Below the pieces are notes generated by a model, which worked only from the letters and a program-made list of their open reading frames with translations, was not told the DNA's origin and did no database searches. A stretch of 64,000 nucleotides of DNA from Solwaraspora sp. WMMD406 (lineage in GTDB: Bacteria; Actinomycetota; Actinomycetes; Mycobacteriales; Micromonosporaceae): NCBI RefSeq assembly GCF_029626025.1, contig NZ_JARUBF010000001.1:5860001-5924000 (forward strand), in the 5' to 3' direction. Within the stretch, counting starts at the first letter, position 1. Each line of letters starts with the position of its first letter. The position numbers and the translations under genes were made by a program. This document shows, one piece after another, positions 25,775-35,066 of the stretch.

Positions 25775-26245
25775 GGTCGGATCCAGTCTGCCGATCGGCG
25801 AGCGGCCGGATCGGCGGTACGCGGACCGGTGCCATCGACGGCGGATCCGGTCCAGGTGAGCAGGACTCGGACCGCCCTGGCCGGGCAGGTGTGTCGGCAC
25901 GTCGCGGTGCGGACGGACAGACCTCGGCAGTGACCCGCCGGGCAGGCGGGTGTGCGGGGCTGAACTCGATCAGACGCGCGATACGTGCTGGCCCACGGCC
26001 AGGGCGGGACGCCGGGCACGCGGGCGGGCCACCAGCAGCGGACCCCACGCGCCGGGCGTACCGGCGGCGCGGATCAGGGCGTGGAACGTGGCTGACACGA
26101 GGTGCACGATAGCCAGCCGGTCGGCAGCCGACAACCTGTTTTCCGCACGCCGCCGGGCGGCTCGACGCGCCGACTGCACGCGCCGGTACGGGGACCAGCC
26201 GGTGTCGTCGCGGCCCGTACCCTGCTGCGGCCGTGACCCGCCGCT
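25775..26245. other. Intergenic region upstream of the Erm gene
   Basis: 471 bp with no supported gene. A 97-codon frame on the minus strand (25970-26263) contains a plausible helical stretch (AADRLAIVHLVSATFHALIRAAG). It has an Arg-rich start and end and no clear RBS, so I leave it uncalled. The region must hold promoters for the Erm gene and the rightward gene. Confidence 0.5.
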
Positions 26246-28480
26246 GTGCCTCGACGTTGTCAACGCGTGCGAGCCGACGATTCAACAGGATCCGCCGAGG
26301 CGACCTCATTGTCCGCCAAGGCGACCTCCGACCCGACCGGAACACCGGCCGGACCACCGGCCGGGCCACCAGGCGAGCCACCAACCGGGTCACCAGGCGG
26401 GCCACCAGGCGAGCCACCAACCGGGTCACCGGCCGGCGAACTCGACCCAGCCAAGCCGCCCGTGCCGAAACTCCCGTCGACGGTCCGGTTGGGTGCCCCG
26501 ACCGACCGCTACTACGACCGGCTTGTCCGGTTGGCGTACCTGGTCATGGCTGACGCCACCGAGGCACCGGCCGGCGCCGGTACGCGGCGGCCGGCCAGGC
26601 CGCACGGGGTGATCCGGGCGCACCGCATCGTCCGTCGATCGCTGCCCTGGCGTCCGCTGGACGACGCGGGCCAGCTGTGGATGCTCGCCCGGGTGATCCG
26701 CCGGGCGAGTCGGCCGCGCCGGTTCACCCCTCCGGTGTTCCAGCACTGGGGCCGGCCGATCCGATCGGGTCACGACCCGGAGTGGGACCGGCTGTTCGCC
26801 GCGCTCGCCACCTTGCCGGCACCGGTCCGCGCCGGATATCTCCTGCTGGTGGTGGAACAGCTTTCGCCACGGGACGCGATCCTGGTGCTGCACGAAGCGG
26901 GTTGGCCGGACGCGGTGGTCCAGGTCGCGGCCGGTGCCGCCGAGCGACAGCGGCTGGCCGACACGGAAGGGCTTTCCCCGGACCGGCAGCGGGCATTGCT
27001 CACCGGGCCGGTCACCGACCCGATGACGGTCCGGCTGCAGGCACCTGACCTGCGGACGTTGCGGCTGGTACGGGCGCTTCGGTTGACCGGGGCGGCGGGG
27101 GCGGCGCTGGTGGTGGCGGCCGTGTCCGCAGCGGTCCTCCCTGGTTTGCCGGACTTCCCGCCCTCCTCCGGTCCGGCCGGCGACGACCCAGCCGGACCGG
27201 TCGTGGCAGAGGTACGGCGGGTCGGCGAGCAGGCCTGGACCGGCTCGGCGGCGCTGACCCTGGCTTCGTGGCCGACCCGTGGTTCCCGCCTCGACGACCC
27301 AGGACTGGTCGAGGCGGCGGTGGACGCCTGGCTCGGGCTGGCGGCGATGACCTTGGCGGATCCGGCGACGTCGACGGCGGCGTACGGTGCCCGGGGCGGC
27401 GGCGGGGATCCGGACGCCGCGCCGGCCGGTGTGGCGGTGGCCACCGATGCCGGGATGGTCACCGCGACCGGCAGCGAGGGGGTCGGGTTGGCCGCGCCGG
27501 TCGGCGGGGCGCAACTGCTGTACGTCGGGGACCTCCCGGAGGGATCGGCGCCGGAGCCCGGCGGGTCCGCGCCGGAGCCGGACGTGCTCGTGGTGCTGGC
27601 CGACGCCACCCGGATCGCGGTGTACCGGCAGGCCGGGCGGTCGCGGTCGCTGCGGATCGAACCGGCGCCCGCCGCGCATCCGTCGACCAGCAGCGCGATC
27701 CGGTTGACCGGTTCGGACGGCACCGCCCGCTACCTGGTCGCGCCGTGGGTGACGGCGGTGGAGTCCCGGGCGTTGAGCGGCGACGACTGGGTCCCGCTGC
27801 CGGTCGGGGCGACCGGGCTGACGGATCCGGCTCCCGCCGGCCCGGACGGTTGCTGGTCCGGCCCGGTGCTGCGGGTGCTCGGCGACGAGATCGCGGGCGG
27901 TCGGGGGGCGACCCTGGCCGATCTGGGCAGGACGGCGCTGACCTGGCTGGCGTACCTGCCGCCCGGCGCGCATCCGGGGCGTGCACCGGAAAACGCCGAC
28001 GCGCCCGGTGGTGGCGCGGTCTGGGCCCGGCTCGGCTGCCTCACCGGTGAACTCGCCGCGCACACCCCACGTTCGGTGCTTGCCTGGGAGGTCTGGTCCG
28101 GGTCCCTGCCGGGAGCCAGCGATCCGGTACGGCTGGTCTGTCTGCGGGCGGAGTTGCCGCAGGACGCCAGCATGGTGGCGGCGGTCCTGCTGGCCGCCGG
28201 ACCACCGGCGCGGGCGGTCGCGACCGCCGCCGACACCCGCTCGTGCAGTTCACGTGCCCCGGCGGTGGTGGTCGGCTGGTGGTGGGAGTCGTCCGACGGT
28301 GCCTGGCACCATGTCGCGGTCGGCGGCGGACCGGTCGCCGAAATCGAGGTACGCGTCAGCGACCAGACGATGCGGGGAGCCGGTCTGCTCGTCTCGCCGG
28401 CGTACCCGGACGGTCCGGTGGGACCGGTGCGGATCGGTGGCACCGACGCGGCCGGCCGACCGGTGCCGGTGCTCGGCTGA
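26246..28480 (+). CDS. Large single-TM protein with a sigma-factor-like N-terminal region
   Basis: 744 residues from GTG 26246 (GTG 26267 also possible), with no named family. Residues 25-75 are Pro/Gly repeats (GPPGEPPTGSP) encoded by repeated DNA. Residues about 85-270 resemble a degenerate ECF sigma factor: YYDRLVRLAYLVMAD (region 2-like), then LPAPVRAGYLLLVVEQLSPRD (region 4-like helix-turn-helix entry). A TM helix is at about 283-303, and a ~430-residue Ala/Gly-rich, beta-rich domain would lie outside the membrane. I infer a membrane-bound regulator or anti-sigma-type sensor; this is speculative. Confidence 0.7.
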   Translation: MPRRCQRVRADDSTGSAEATSLSAKATSDPTGTPAGPPAGPPGEPPTGSPGGPPGEPPTGSPAGELDPAKPPVPKLPSTVRLGAPTDRYYDRLVRLAYLVMADATEAPAGAGTRRPARPHGVIRAHRIVRRSLPWRPLDDAGQLWMLARVIRRASRPRRFTPPVFQHWGRPIRSGHDPEWDRLFAALATLPAPVRAGYLLLVVEQLSPRDAILVLHEAGWPDAVVQVAAGAAERQRLADTEGLSPDRQRALLTGPVTDPMTVRLQAPDLRTLRLVRALRLTGAAGAALVVAAVSAAVLPGLPDFPPSSGPAGDDPAGPVVAEVRRVGEQAWTGSAALTLASWPTRGSRLDDPGLVEAAVDAWLGLAAMTLADPATSTAAYGARGGGGDPDAAPAGVAVATDAGMVTATGSEGVGLAAPVGGAQLLYVGDLPEGSAPEPGGSAPEPDVLVVLADATRIAVYRQAGRSRSLRIEPAPAAHPSTSSAIRLTGSDGTARYLVAPWVTAVESRALSGDDWVPLPVGATGLTDPAPAGPDGCWSGPVLRVLGDEIAGGRGATLADLGRTALTWLAYLPPGAHPGRAPENADAPGGGAVWARLGCLTGELAAHTPRSVLAWEVWSGSLPGASDPVRLVCLRAELPQDASMVAAVLLAAGPPARAVATAADTRSCSSRAPAVVVGWWWESSDGAWHHVAVGGGPVAEIEVRVSDQTMRGAGLLVSPAYPDGPVGPVRIGGTDAAGRPVPVLG

Positions 28481-28529
28481 GCCGGATCCCCCGCAGAACG
28501 AGCCCGATCCCCGCGACGGCTGAGCCGGG

Positions 28530-29435
28530 TCAGTCGCCGACCACGGTCGTACGGTGTGCGGTCCGGGCCGTGTCGGCCGCCGCCAGCACCCGGACCACCT
28601 CGTGGGCGAACCGGACGTCGCACGGGTGGCCGGGCGTACCGGACTCGACCTGGCCGACCAGCGCGTCGATCGCGGCCTGGTAGGCCTGCACGACGGTGAC
28701 GTCGCGGTGCGGCACCGGCACGATCCCCGGCTCGCCGAAGAGCACGACGTCGAACGTCTTGGCCGCTGGCGGGCCGTCGAGGGCGAGCGACAGGGTGCTG
28801 GCCGCGCCGCCACGGTGCCGCAGCAGCAGATGGACGCCACCGGCCGGGCCGTCCATCGCGGCCACCTGGGTCACCGGTCCGAGGACCGGAAGCAGGATCG
28901 ACAGTACGTGTGGTCCGATGTCCCACAGGCCGCCGTACCGGCGCCGCCAGGGTGAGGCACCGTACGGGTTGCCGGGCTCGGAGATGGCCGCGAACAGGGT
29001 GCCACGGGCACCGTGCCAGGTCCCGGCGGCCGGCCGAGCGAGAAAGTCGACCATTCCCGGGTTGAACCGGCTGGTGAAGAAGACGACCGAGGCGACCCGC
29101 CGCCGTTCGACGGCGGTGACCACGTGGTCGGCCGCCTGGACGCTGAGCGCCAGTGGTTTGTCGAGCAGCAGGTGCCGGCCGGCGTCGGCGGCCCGGACGG
29201 CGATCTCCGCCTGTACGTCCGGCGGCAGCGCCACGGCGACCGCGTCCACGTCGGCCAGCAGCGCGTCGACGTCCCGGTACGGCGAGACGTCGTACCGCTC
29301 GGCGAGTGCCCGTACCTTGGCCGGGTCGCGCCCCCAGATCCCGACGAGGTGCGCTCCCGGGTGGGCGGCGAGTGCCGCCGCGTGGGTTTCGGCGGCCCAG
29401 TGGCCGGTGCCGAACAGACCGAACCGCAGTGCCAT
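28530..29435 (-). CDS. Gfo/Idh/MocA-family oxidoreductase
   Basis: 301 residues. Rossmann N-terminus FGLFGTGHWAAETHAAAL and the family EKP-like motif, here LLDKPLALS (Asp for Glu, Lys conserved). The C-terminal beta-sheet domain contains WDIGPHVLSILL. Expected to oxidise or reduce a sugar or inositol derivative with NAD(P). ATG 29435 has GAGGAGG about 9 nt upstream. No sugar gene is directly linked; substrate unknown. Confidence 0.88.
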   Translation of the reverse strand: MALRFGLFGTGHWAAETHAAALAAHPGAHLVGIWGRDPAKVRALAERYDVSPYRDVDALLADVDAVAVALPPDVQAEIAVRAADAGRHLLLDKPLALSVQAADHVVTAVERRRVASVVFFTSRFNPGMVDFLARPAAGTWHGARGTLFAAISEPGNPYGASPWRRRYGGLWDIGPHVLSILLPVLGPVTQVAAMDGPAGGVHLLLRHRGGAASTLSLALDGPPAAKTFDVVLFGEPGIVPVPHRDVTVVQAYQAAIDALVGQVESGTPGHPCDVRFAHEVVRVLAAADTARTAHRTTVVGD

Positions 29436-29537
29436 GTCGGTCGTCCTCCTCTGGTCGCCGGCTCTGGTCGCCGGCAAGTGTGCCGTACCTGGCCCGACGG
29501 CGCGACCACCGACGCGGCACCGGGACGGGTCGGGCGG

Positions 29538-30329
29538 CTATCGGCGTCGGCGGGTCCGGCCGGCGTACTCGGCGGCGAGGTGCGCTTCGGCGGCCTCGGC
29601 CGTCGCGGCGGCGGCTTCCTCGGCGAGCGCGGTGGCGGCCAGCTCGGCGATCCAGGCAGCTTCGGCGGCGCGTCGGGCGATCGCGGCGGCGGCGTCGTAC
29701 TCCCGGCGGGCGGCCCGATCACGCCTCCGGTGCTGTTCGACGGTCTGGTCACGTTCGTGGCGGCCCAGGTCGGGGTCACCGGCTCGCCGCCACACCTCCC
29801 GCAGCTGCTGCACGGAGATGTCGCCTCGACGGTAGGCGGTCAACGCGGCCCGGCTCACGTCGCGTTCGAGCTGGCTGCCGGCGTCGGCCGGGGCCTTCAT
29901 TGGGGCGGATCCGGCCGGCGCGGATTCGGCCGGCGCGGCTGCGGCCGGCGCGGCGTTCACCGGCGCGGCGTTCACCGGCGCGGATGCGGCCGAGGCCTTC
30001 GTCGGCGCGGCCATCGGCGGCTGGGTCCGCGCGGCGCGCAACGCCTGCTGGTACGCCCGTCCGGCGGTCTCCTGCCGCTGCCAGGCGTCGTCGCGGACCT
30101 GTCCGGTGGCGGTGGACCGCAGCCGGGCCGCGTCCGCCGCGATCCGGGCCGCCTTCGCGGCGGCGGCGATCGCGGCGGCCTCGGCGGCCAGTTCGTCCGC
30201 TTCGCGGCGCAGGAGTTGCCGGTCCGGCCGGGTGCTGGGCGGTCGGTCAGCCAGCGCGGCGAGGGCGAGCAGGGCCAACAGCACGCCACAGCAGGCGAGT
30301 AGGAGTCCCCAAATGCCGGTGCCAGTCAC
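29538..30329 (-). CDS. Ala-rich single-TM coiled-coil protein
   Basis: 263 residues, function unknown. An N-terminal membrane helix (about 6-27), then a basic/acidic Ala-rich coiled coil (34-75), an Ala/Pro linker with APVNAAP repeats (about 110-150), and a second long Ala/Glu/Arg helical region to the end. GTG 30329 is preceded by GGGGAG. It could be a membrane-anchored structural or spacer protein. The composition makes homology calls unreliable. Confidence 0.65.
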   Translation of the reverse strand: MTGTGIWGLLLACCGVLLALLALAALADRPPSTRPDRQLLRREADELAAEAAAIAAAAKAARIAADAARLRSTATGQVRDDAWQRQETAGRAYQQALRAARTQPPMAAPTKASAASAPVNAAPVNAAPAAAAPAESAPAGSAPMKAPADAGSQLERDVSRAALTAYRRGDISVQQLREVWRRAGDPDLGRHERDQTVEQHRRRDRAARREYDAAAAIARRAAEAAWIAELAATALAEEAAAATAEAAEAHLAAEYAGRTRRRR

Positions 30330-30565
30330 CGTGCTCCCCGGTGGATCGGATCGAACCCGTCCCGGAACTGACTATAGACTCCAATTGATACCGACAGCCA
30401 CCGTACGGACACCGAAGATCACCACTGCGAGGTCCCCACCCCCGACGCGGCCGGGGCCGGGACCGGTCGACGTGACACCATCGGCTGCCAGCAGGGCCTC
30501 AGCGAGGTCGACCGCCCTGGTGAGTAGGGTGTGGGCGTGTCTGTGGCAGATGAGGTATCGCTACG

Positions 30566-30931
30566 GTGAACGGTCCGCTCGGCACCGTGGTCATCGTTCT
30601 CGCCCTGGCCGTCGCCGGGTGGGCGTTGCTGTGCGCGGCGTTGCGTCGGTCACCGGGCTGGATCCAGTTCCTCGGTCTCGCTGTCGTCGAAGCCGCCCTG
30701 GTGGTCCTGCTGGTCGCCGTCGGCGTGGCACTCGTCGGCGGTGAGCGGCCCGGCGACGCGGCGGTGTTCGCCGGATATCTGATCACCACGCTCAGCCTGC
30801 CGCCGATGGCTGCCGTGCTGGGCCGGATGGAACCGACCCGCTGGGGTTCGCTGACCATCGGTGTCTTCTGTCTGGTGATCCCGGTGCTGGTGGTACGGCT
30901 GCAGCAAACGTGGACGGTGGCCGGTGGCTGA
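30566..30931 (+). CDS. Small four-helix membrane protein
   Basis: 121 residues, GTG start, four predicted membrane helices and almost no extramembrane loops. No named family recognised. It overlaps the next membrane-protein gene by 8 bp, so the two are probably co-translated and may act together. Confidence 0.75.
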   Translation: MNGPLGTVVIVLALAVAGWALLCAALRRSPGWIQFLGLAVVEAALVVLLVAVGVALVGGERPGDAAVFAGYLITTLSLPPMAAVLGRMEPTRWGSLTIGVFCLVIPVLVVRLQQTWTVAGG

Positions 30932-31394
30932 GCAGCGCAGACAGACCGGGACGGCCGGGGCCGCCCGGACCGGACGTACCCGCAGCGGACCCGGGCGGGT
31001 GCTGATCGGGGTCTACCTCCTGTTCGCCATCGCCGCGTCGTCGCGGGCCGGGGTACAGATCGCCACCAGGTTCGACGAGGCCCCGGTGGCGTACCTGCTG
31101 TCGGCGTTCGCCGCCGTGGTCTACCTGGTCGCGGCGGCCGGCCTGATCCGCGACGGCCGGACCGGTCGGCGGATCGCGTACGTCTGCTGCACCGTGGAAC
31201 TCGTCGGGGTGCTGGCGATCGGGGCGGCGAGCATCGCCGTGCCGGCCGCGTTCCCGGACGAGACGGTGTGGTCCGGTTTCGGCAGCGGGTACGGCTACAT
31301 CCCGCTGGTGCTGCCGGTGATCGGGCTGCTGTGGCTGCGCCGTACCCGGGCCGGAGGCGCCGACGCCCCGGATCAGCTCGCGCCGACGTCGTAG
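30924..31394 (+). CDS. Small four-helix membrane protein, partner of the preceding gene
   Basis: 156 residues. A basic N-terminus (residues 1-25) precedes four predicted helices, and the last ends in WLRRTRAGG. Function unknown. Its 3' end overlaps the convergent GH13 gene by 22 bp (31373-31394), so any termination must occur inside the neighbouring coding sequence. Confidence 0.75.
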   Translation: MAEQRRQTGTAGAARTGRTRSGPGRVLIGVYLLFAIAASSRAGVQIATRFDEAPVAYLLSAFAAVVYLVAAAGLIRDGRTGRRIAYVCCTVELVGVLAIGAASIAVPAAFPDETVWSGFGSGYGYIPLVLPVIGLLWLRRTRAGGADAPDQLAPTS

Positions 31395-33040
31395 CCGGAG
31401 TCGAGCCGCAGCCGGATCCAGCGGTAGCCGTACCCGTCGATGTCGAGAGCGTCGAGTTTGCCGACCGGCGGGTAGTCCTGGTCGGCGAGGACCTCGGTGG
31501 GCAGCCTGGCCTCGTCGTAGAGGTCACCCAGGTCGACGGTGGCCTTCTCGGTGCCGAGGTTGTGCAGGAACAGCATCGCTCCACTGTGGTCGTCGGCGCG
31601 GTGCACCAGCACGCCCGGCGGAGCGGGCACGTCGACGTGGGCGCAGGAGCCGGCACCGACCTCCGGGGCCTCCCGCAGCGTACGGATCATGCGTTCGAAC
31701 CAGGCGAGCAGTGAGCCGTGGTCGCGGCGCTGGGTGGTGACGTTGACCGTACGGTAGCCGTACTCGTCATCGTCGATGATCGGGCGGACCAGCTGGTCGG
31801 GCTCGGCGGTGGAGAAGCCGGCGTTGGGCAGCAGGGACCACTGCATCGGGGTACGGATGGCTTCCCGCCCGTCCAGCGACAGGTCCTCTCCCATGCCGAT
31901 CTCCTCGCCGTAGCGCAGCACCGGGGTGCCGCGCAGGGTGAACTGCAACGAGTACGCCATTTCGATCCGCCGCCGGTCGTTGCCGAGCATCGGGGCGAGC
32001 CGGCGGCGGATGCCGCGCCCGTACAGTCGCATGTGTTCTTCCGGTCCGAACCGGGCGTACACCTCCTCGCGCTGGGCGGTGGTCAACCGCGACAGGTCGA
32101 TCTCGTCGTGGTTGCGCAGGAAGGTGGCCCAGGAGGCCCCGGCGGGCAGCGCCGGGGTGTCGCGCAGCGCTTCGATCACGGGCTCGGGGTCTTGGCGGGC
32201 CAGGGCGAGCAGCAATCGGCCGTTGAGCATGAAGTCGAACAGCATGTGCAGGCGGTTGGCCGACCCGCCCTGATCGGCGAAGTAGTCGACCAGTTGGTCG
32301 GGTTCGACGTTGGCCTCGGCGAGCAGAACGGCGTCGCCGCGCCGCCATTGCACATGCTGGCGCAGTTCGGTGAGGAAGTCGAAGTCCTTGGGGGACTGCG
32401 GCTGGTCGGGTTCGGTGTGTTCGATGATGAACGGTACGGCGTCCATCCGGAATCCGGCGACGCCGAGCTGCAGCCAGAACGAGATGATCTTCTTGATCTC
32501 GTCACGGACCTGTTCGTTGAAAACGTTGAGGTCCGGTTGGAACTGGTAGAACCGGTGGTAAAACCACGCCTTCGCGGTGCGGTCGTAGCTCCAGGTCTCG
32601 TGCTGCTCTCCTGGGAAGACCATGCCCTGGCGGCGGTCGCTGGGCTCGTGGTCGGACCAGACGTACCAGTCGCGGTACGGCGAGTCCGGTGACGACCGGG
32701 CGGACTGGAACCAGGGGTGCTGGTCGGAGGTGTGGTTGACGACCAGGTCGATGATCACGCGGATGCCTCGGTTACCGGCCTGGTGCAGCAGTTCGGCGAA
32801 GTCGCCGAGGGTGCCGAAGCGCGGGTCGACGTTGTAGAAGTCGGTGACGTCGTATCCGTCGTCGCGGCCGGGTGAGGGGTGGATCGGGTGGAGCCACAGG
32901 CAGGTGACGCCGAGGCGGGCGAGGTAGTCGAGCCGCCCGATGAGTCCGGGGATGTCACCGACACCGTCGCCATTGGAGTCGGCGAAAGTGTCGATATCCA
33001 GACAGTAGATGACCGCCTTGCTGAACCACCGGTCACTCAT
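31373..33040 (-). CDS. GH13 alpha-amylase family enzyme, trehalose-synthase-like
   Basis: 555 residues, cytosolic (no signal peptide). Catalytic nucleophile Asp200 in GFRMDAVPF, acid/base Glu242 in LLAEANVEP and Asp312 in FLRNHDEID; conserved IDLVVNHTSDQHPWF near 100. The opening (WFSKAVIYCLDIDTFADSNGDGVGDI) and length resemble trehalose synthase or alpha-glucosidase-like GH13 members. ATG 33040 is chosen over GTG 33049. It is divergent from a LacI-type regulator. Exact reaction uncertain. Confidence 0.9.
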   Translation of the reverse strand: MSDRWFSKAVIYCLDIDTFADSNGDGVGDIPGLIGRLDYLARLGVTCLWLHPIHPSPGRDDGYDVTDFYNVDPRFGTLGDFAELLHQAGNRGIRVIIDLVVNHTSDQHPWFQSARSSPDSPYRDWYVWSDHEPSDRRQGMVFPGEQHETWSYDRTAKAWFYHRFYQFQPDLNVFNEQVRDEIKKIISFWLQLGVAGFRMDAVPFIIEHTEPDQPQSPKDFDFLTELRQHVQWRRGDAVLLAEANVEPDQLVDYFADQGGSANRLHMLFDFMLNGRLLLALARQDPEPVIEALRDTPALPAGASWATFLRNHDEIDLSRLTTAQREEVYARFGPEEHMRLYGRGIRRRLAPMLGNDRRRIEMAYSLQFTLRGTPVLRYGEEIGMGEDLSLDGREAIRTPMQWSLLPNAGFSTAEPDQLVRPIIDDDEYGYRTVNVTTQRRDHGSLLAWFERMIRTLREAPEVGAGSCAHVDVPAPPGVLVHRADDHSGAMLFLHNLGTEKATVDLGDLYDEARLPTEVLADQDYPPVGKLDALDIDGYGYRWIRLRLDSGYDVGAS

Positions 33041-33090
33041 GTCGGCCACCCGCCGGGACGAATCCGCTGTTCACGCTCTGCCCGCTCATG

Positions 33091-33109
33091 GCGGGAAACC
33101 TTTTCCTGC
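33091..33109. promoter_or_regulatory. Imperfect palindrome between the GH13 gene and the LacI gene
   Basis: GCGGGAAACCTTTTCCTGC is symmetrical at 16 of 19 positions and lies 51 bp before the GH13 start in the divergent intergenic region. It is a candidate operator for the adjacent LacI-family protein. Confidence 0.45.
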
Positions 33110-33265
33110 TGGCCCCGGCGGCAAACCCCGGTTCCGGTCGCCGCACCATATGTCGGCTACCTCACGTAGGCGATGGTTGCTCACCGTACCCGGTCTGTAA
33201 TCATCGTGCCGGGTTCCGTGATCGGGACCCGGGGTCGGGGCGAGCAGGTGAAGAGGCGAGGAACG

Positions 33266-34297
33266 ATGGCGACCATCTACGACGTGGCACGAAAAGCGGA
33301 GGTCTCACCGGCGACGGTCTCCCGGGTGGTCAACGGTCACGCCAATGTGGATCCGGTGCTCGCCGACCGGGTCCGGCGCGCCATGAACGAGTTGGGATAC
33401 CGGCCGAACGCGGTGGCGCGCAACCTGCGGCGTAGCCGGACCACGCTGTGGGCGGTGGTGATCAGCGACATCGGCAACCCCTTCTTCACCGCCCTGGTGC
33501 GCGGCGTGGAGGACATCGCCCAACGGTCGGGCTTCTCGGTGGTGCTCTGCAACACCGACGAGGACCCGACCAAGGAGGCCCGCTATCTCAACGCGGTCCT
33601 GGCCGAGCAGGTCGCCGGCGTGATCATCGCCCCGTCGGGTCCGCAGACGGATCTCGACCAGTTGGCCGCCGCGCGGGTGCCGGTGGTGGTGATCGACCGG
33701 CAGCTGCACGGTAGTCGGATCGACACCGTGCTGGTCGAGAACGAACACGGGGCCGAACTCGCCACCGCTCATCTGGTCGAATCCGGCTACCAGCGGATCG
33801 CCTGCATCACCGGCAGACGTGGCGTCTACACCGCGAGTAGCCGACTTGCCGGCTACCGACGCGCGCTCACCGCCGCCGGTCACCATTACGACGAGCGGCT
33901 GGTCCGCTACGCCGACTTCCGGTCCGACGGCGGCTATCAGGCCATGTCCGAGCTGCTGCGCTGCCAGCCCCGCCCGGACGCGTTGTTCGTGGCGAACAAC
34001 CTGATGACGGTCGGTGCGCTGGAGTGCCTGGTCGACAACGGGATCACGGTGCCGGCGGACATGGGCGTGGTCGGGTTCGACGATCTGCCCTGGGCACATC
34101 TGGTACGTCCGGCGCTGACCACCGTGGCCCAGCCCACCTACCAGCTCGGCGAGACAGCCGGACAGTTGCTCACCGAACGGATAGCCACCCCGGACCGGGA
34201 CGCGACGACCGTGACCCTGCCGACCAAACTGCAGGTACGCGAGAGCTCGACCCGCCGGCCGGGTCCGTCCGTCGGATCGGACCCGGTGTCCGACTAG
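33266..34297 (+). CDS. LacI-family transcriptional regulator
   Basis: 343 residues. N-terminal HTH MATIYDVARKAEVSPATVSRV with hinge helix (NAVARNLRRSRT), then the periplasmic-binding-protein-like core (VVISDIGNPFFTALVRGVED, VVGFDDLPWAHLVRPALTTV). ATG 33266 with GAGGA upstream; in-frame starts at 33248 and 33173 are less likely. It is divergent from the GH13 gene, which it probably represses until a malto-oligosaccharide or similar sugar binds. Target sugar is inferred from context only. Confidence 0.93.
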   Translation: MATIYDVARKAEVSPATVSRVVNGHANVDPVLADRVRRAMNELGYRPNAVARNLRRSRTTLWAVVISDIGNPFFTALVRGVEDIAQRSGFSVVLCNTDEDPTKEARYLNAVLAEQVAGVIIAPSGPQTDLDQLAAARVPVVVIDRQLHGSRIDTVLVENEHGAELATAHLVESGYQRIACITGRRGVYTASSRLAGYRRALTAAGHHYDERLVRYADFRSDGGYQAMSELLRCQPRPDALFVANNLMTVGALECLVDNGITVPADMGVVGFDDLPWAHLVRPALTTVAQPTYQLGETAGQLLTERIATPDRDATTVTLPTKLQVRESSTRRPGPSVGSDPVSD

Positions 34298-34356
34298 GTG
34301 TGAGATCTCCCGTTCCCGGGTACGGCACATGATCCGCCGATCCGCGAGGGAGCCCC

Positions 34357-35016
34357 ATGGCCGTCACCGTCGACACACCACCTGAGGGAGCCGGCGGGCT
34401 GACCGGCTGGGTGGCCGACGTCATCGCCAGCCTCGGCGAGGTCGGGGTGGGCCTGCTGGTGGCCCTGGAGAGCGTCGTCCCGCCGATCCCCAGTGAAATC
34501 GTGCTGGCGATGGCCGGCTACCTGGCCAGCCAGGACCGGGTCAACCTGATCGGGGTCTGGGTCGGCGCGACGGTCGGTTCGCTGGCCGGTGCGCTGTTGC
34601 TCTACTGGCTGGGTGCCGTGATCGGCGAGGAGCGGCTGCGCCGGTGGCTGGACAAGGTGCCGTTGGTCGACCTGGAAGATCTGGACAAGGCCGACCGCTG
34701 GTTCGAGCGGTACGGCCGGTGGGCGGTGTTGTTCGGCCGGATGGTGCCGGTGGTACGGAGCCTCGTGTCCGTGCCGGCGGGTGCCGACCGCATGCCGCTG
34801 GTCCAGTTCAGTGCGTTGACCTGCCTGGGCAGCGGGGTGTGGAACGCGTTGTTCGTCGGTGCCGGCTTCGCGCTCGGCTCCCAGTGGCAGGAGGTCGAGC
34901 GGTACAGCCGCTGGTTCGACATCGCCGTCTTCGTGATCCTCGGCGGGCTGGTCGTCTACTGGGTGTTCGGCCAGGTACGGCGGCGTCGCCGTCGCGCGGA
35001 GAGCCGCCGCACCTGA
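34357..35016 (+). CDS. DedA-family membrane protein
   Basis: 219 residues. DedA/SNARE-associated signature: GLLVALESVVPPIPSEIVLAMAGYLA, the conserved Arg-containing motif FGRMVPVVRSLVSVPAG, and a C-terminal TM helix with a basic tail. DedA proteins are membrane lipid scramblases or flippases. GAGGGAG precedes ATG 34357. It stands alone, with no operon partner. Confidence 0.93.
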   Translation: MAVTVDTPPEGAGGLTGWVADVIASLGEVGVGLLVALESVVPPIPSEIVLAMAGYLASQDRVNLIGVWVGATVGSLAGALLLYWLGAVIGEERLRRWLDKVPLVDLEDLDKADRWFERYGRWAVLFGRMVPVVRSLVSVPAGADRMPLVQFSALTCLGSGVWNALFVGAGFALGSQWQEVERYSRWFDIAVFVILGGLVVYWVFGQVRRRRRRAESRRT

Positions 35017-35066
35017 GCACCGGGCGCGCGCTGATCGGGATCAGTCGTACGCTCGGGTCTGGTCCG

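Noticed and set aside
25970-26263. 97-codon minus-strand frame upstream of the Erm gene
   Set aside because: Arg-rich ends, no clear RBS and overlap with the neighbouring gene start; only a short helical middle looks protein-like.
26426-28063. Long antisense open frame opposite the large TM protein; similar antisense frames at 3265-4440, 37274-38650, 39369-40895 and 44852-46681
   Set aside because: High third-position GC leaves antisense frames open; the translations are Arg/Pro/Gly-rich, have no domains and lie opposite clearly coding genes.
33266-34297. Assigning the LacI regulator as CebR
   Set aside because: It is divergent from a GH13 alpha-glucan enzyme, and no CebR-type box lies in its own intergenic region.
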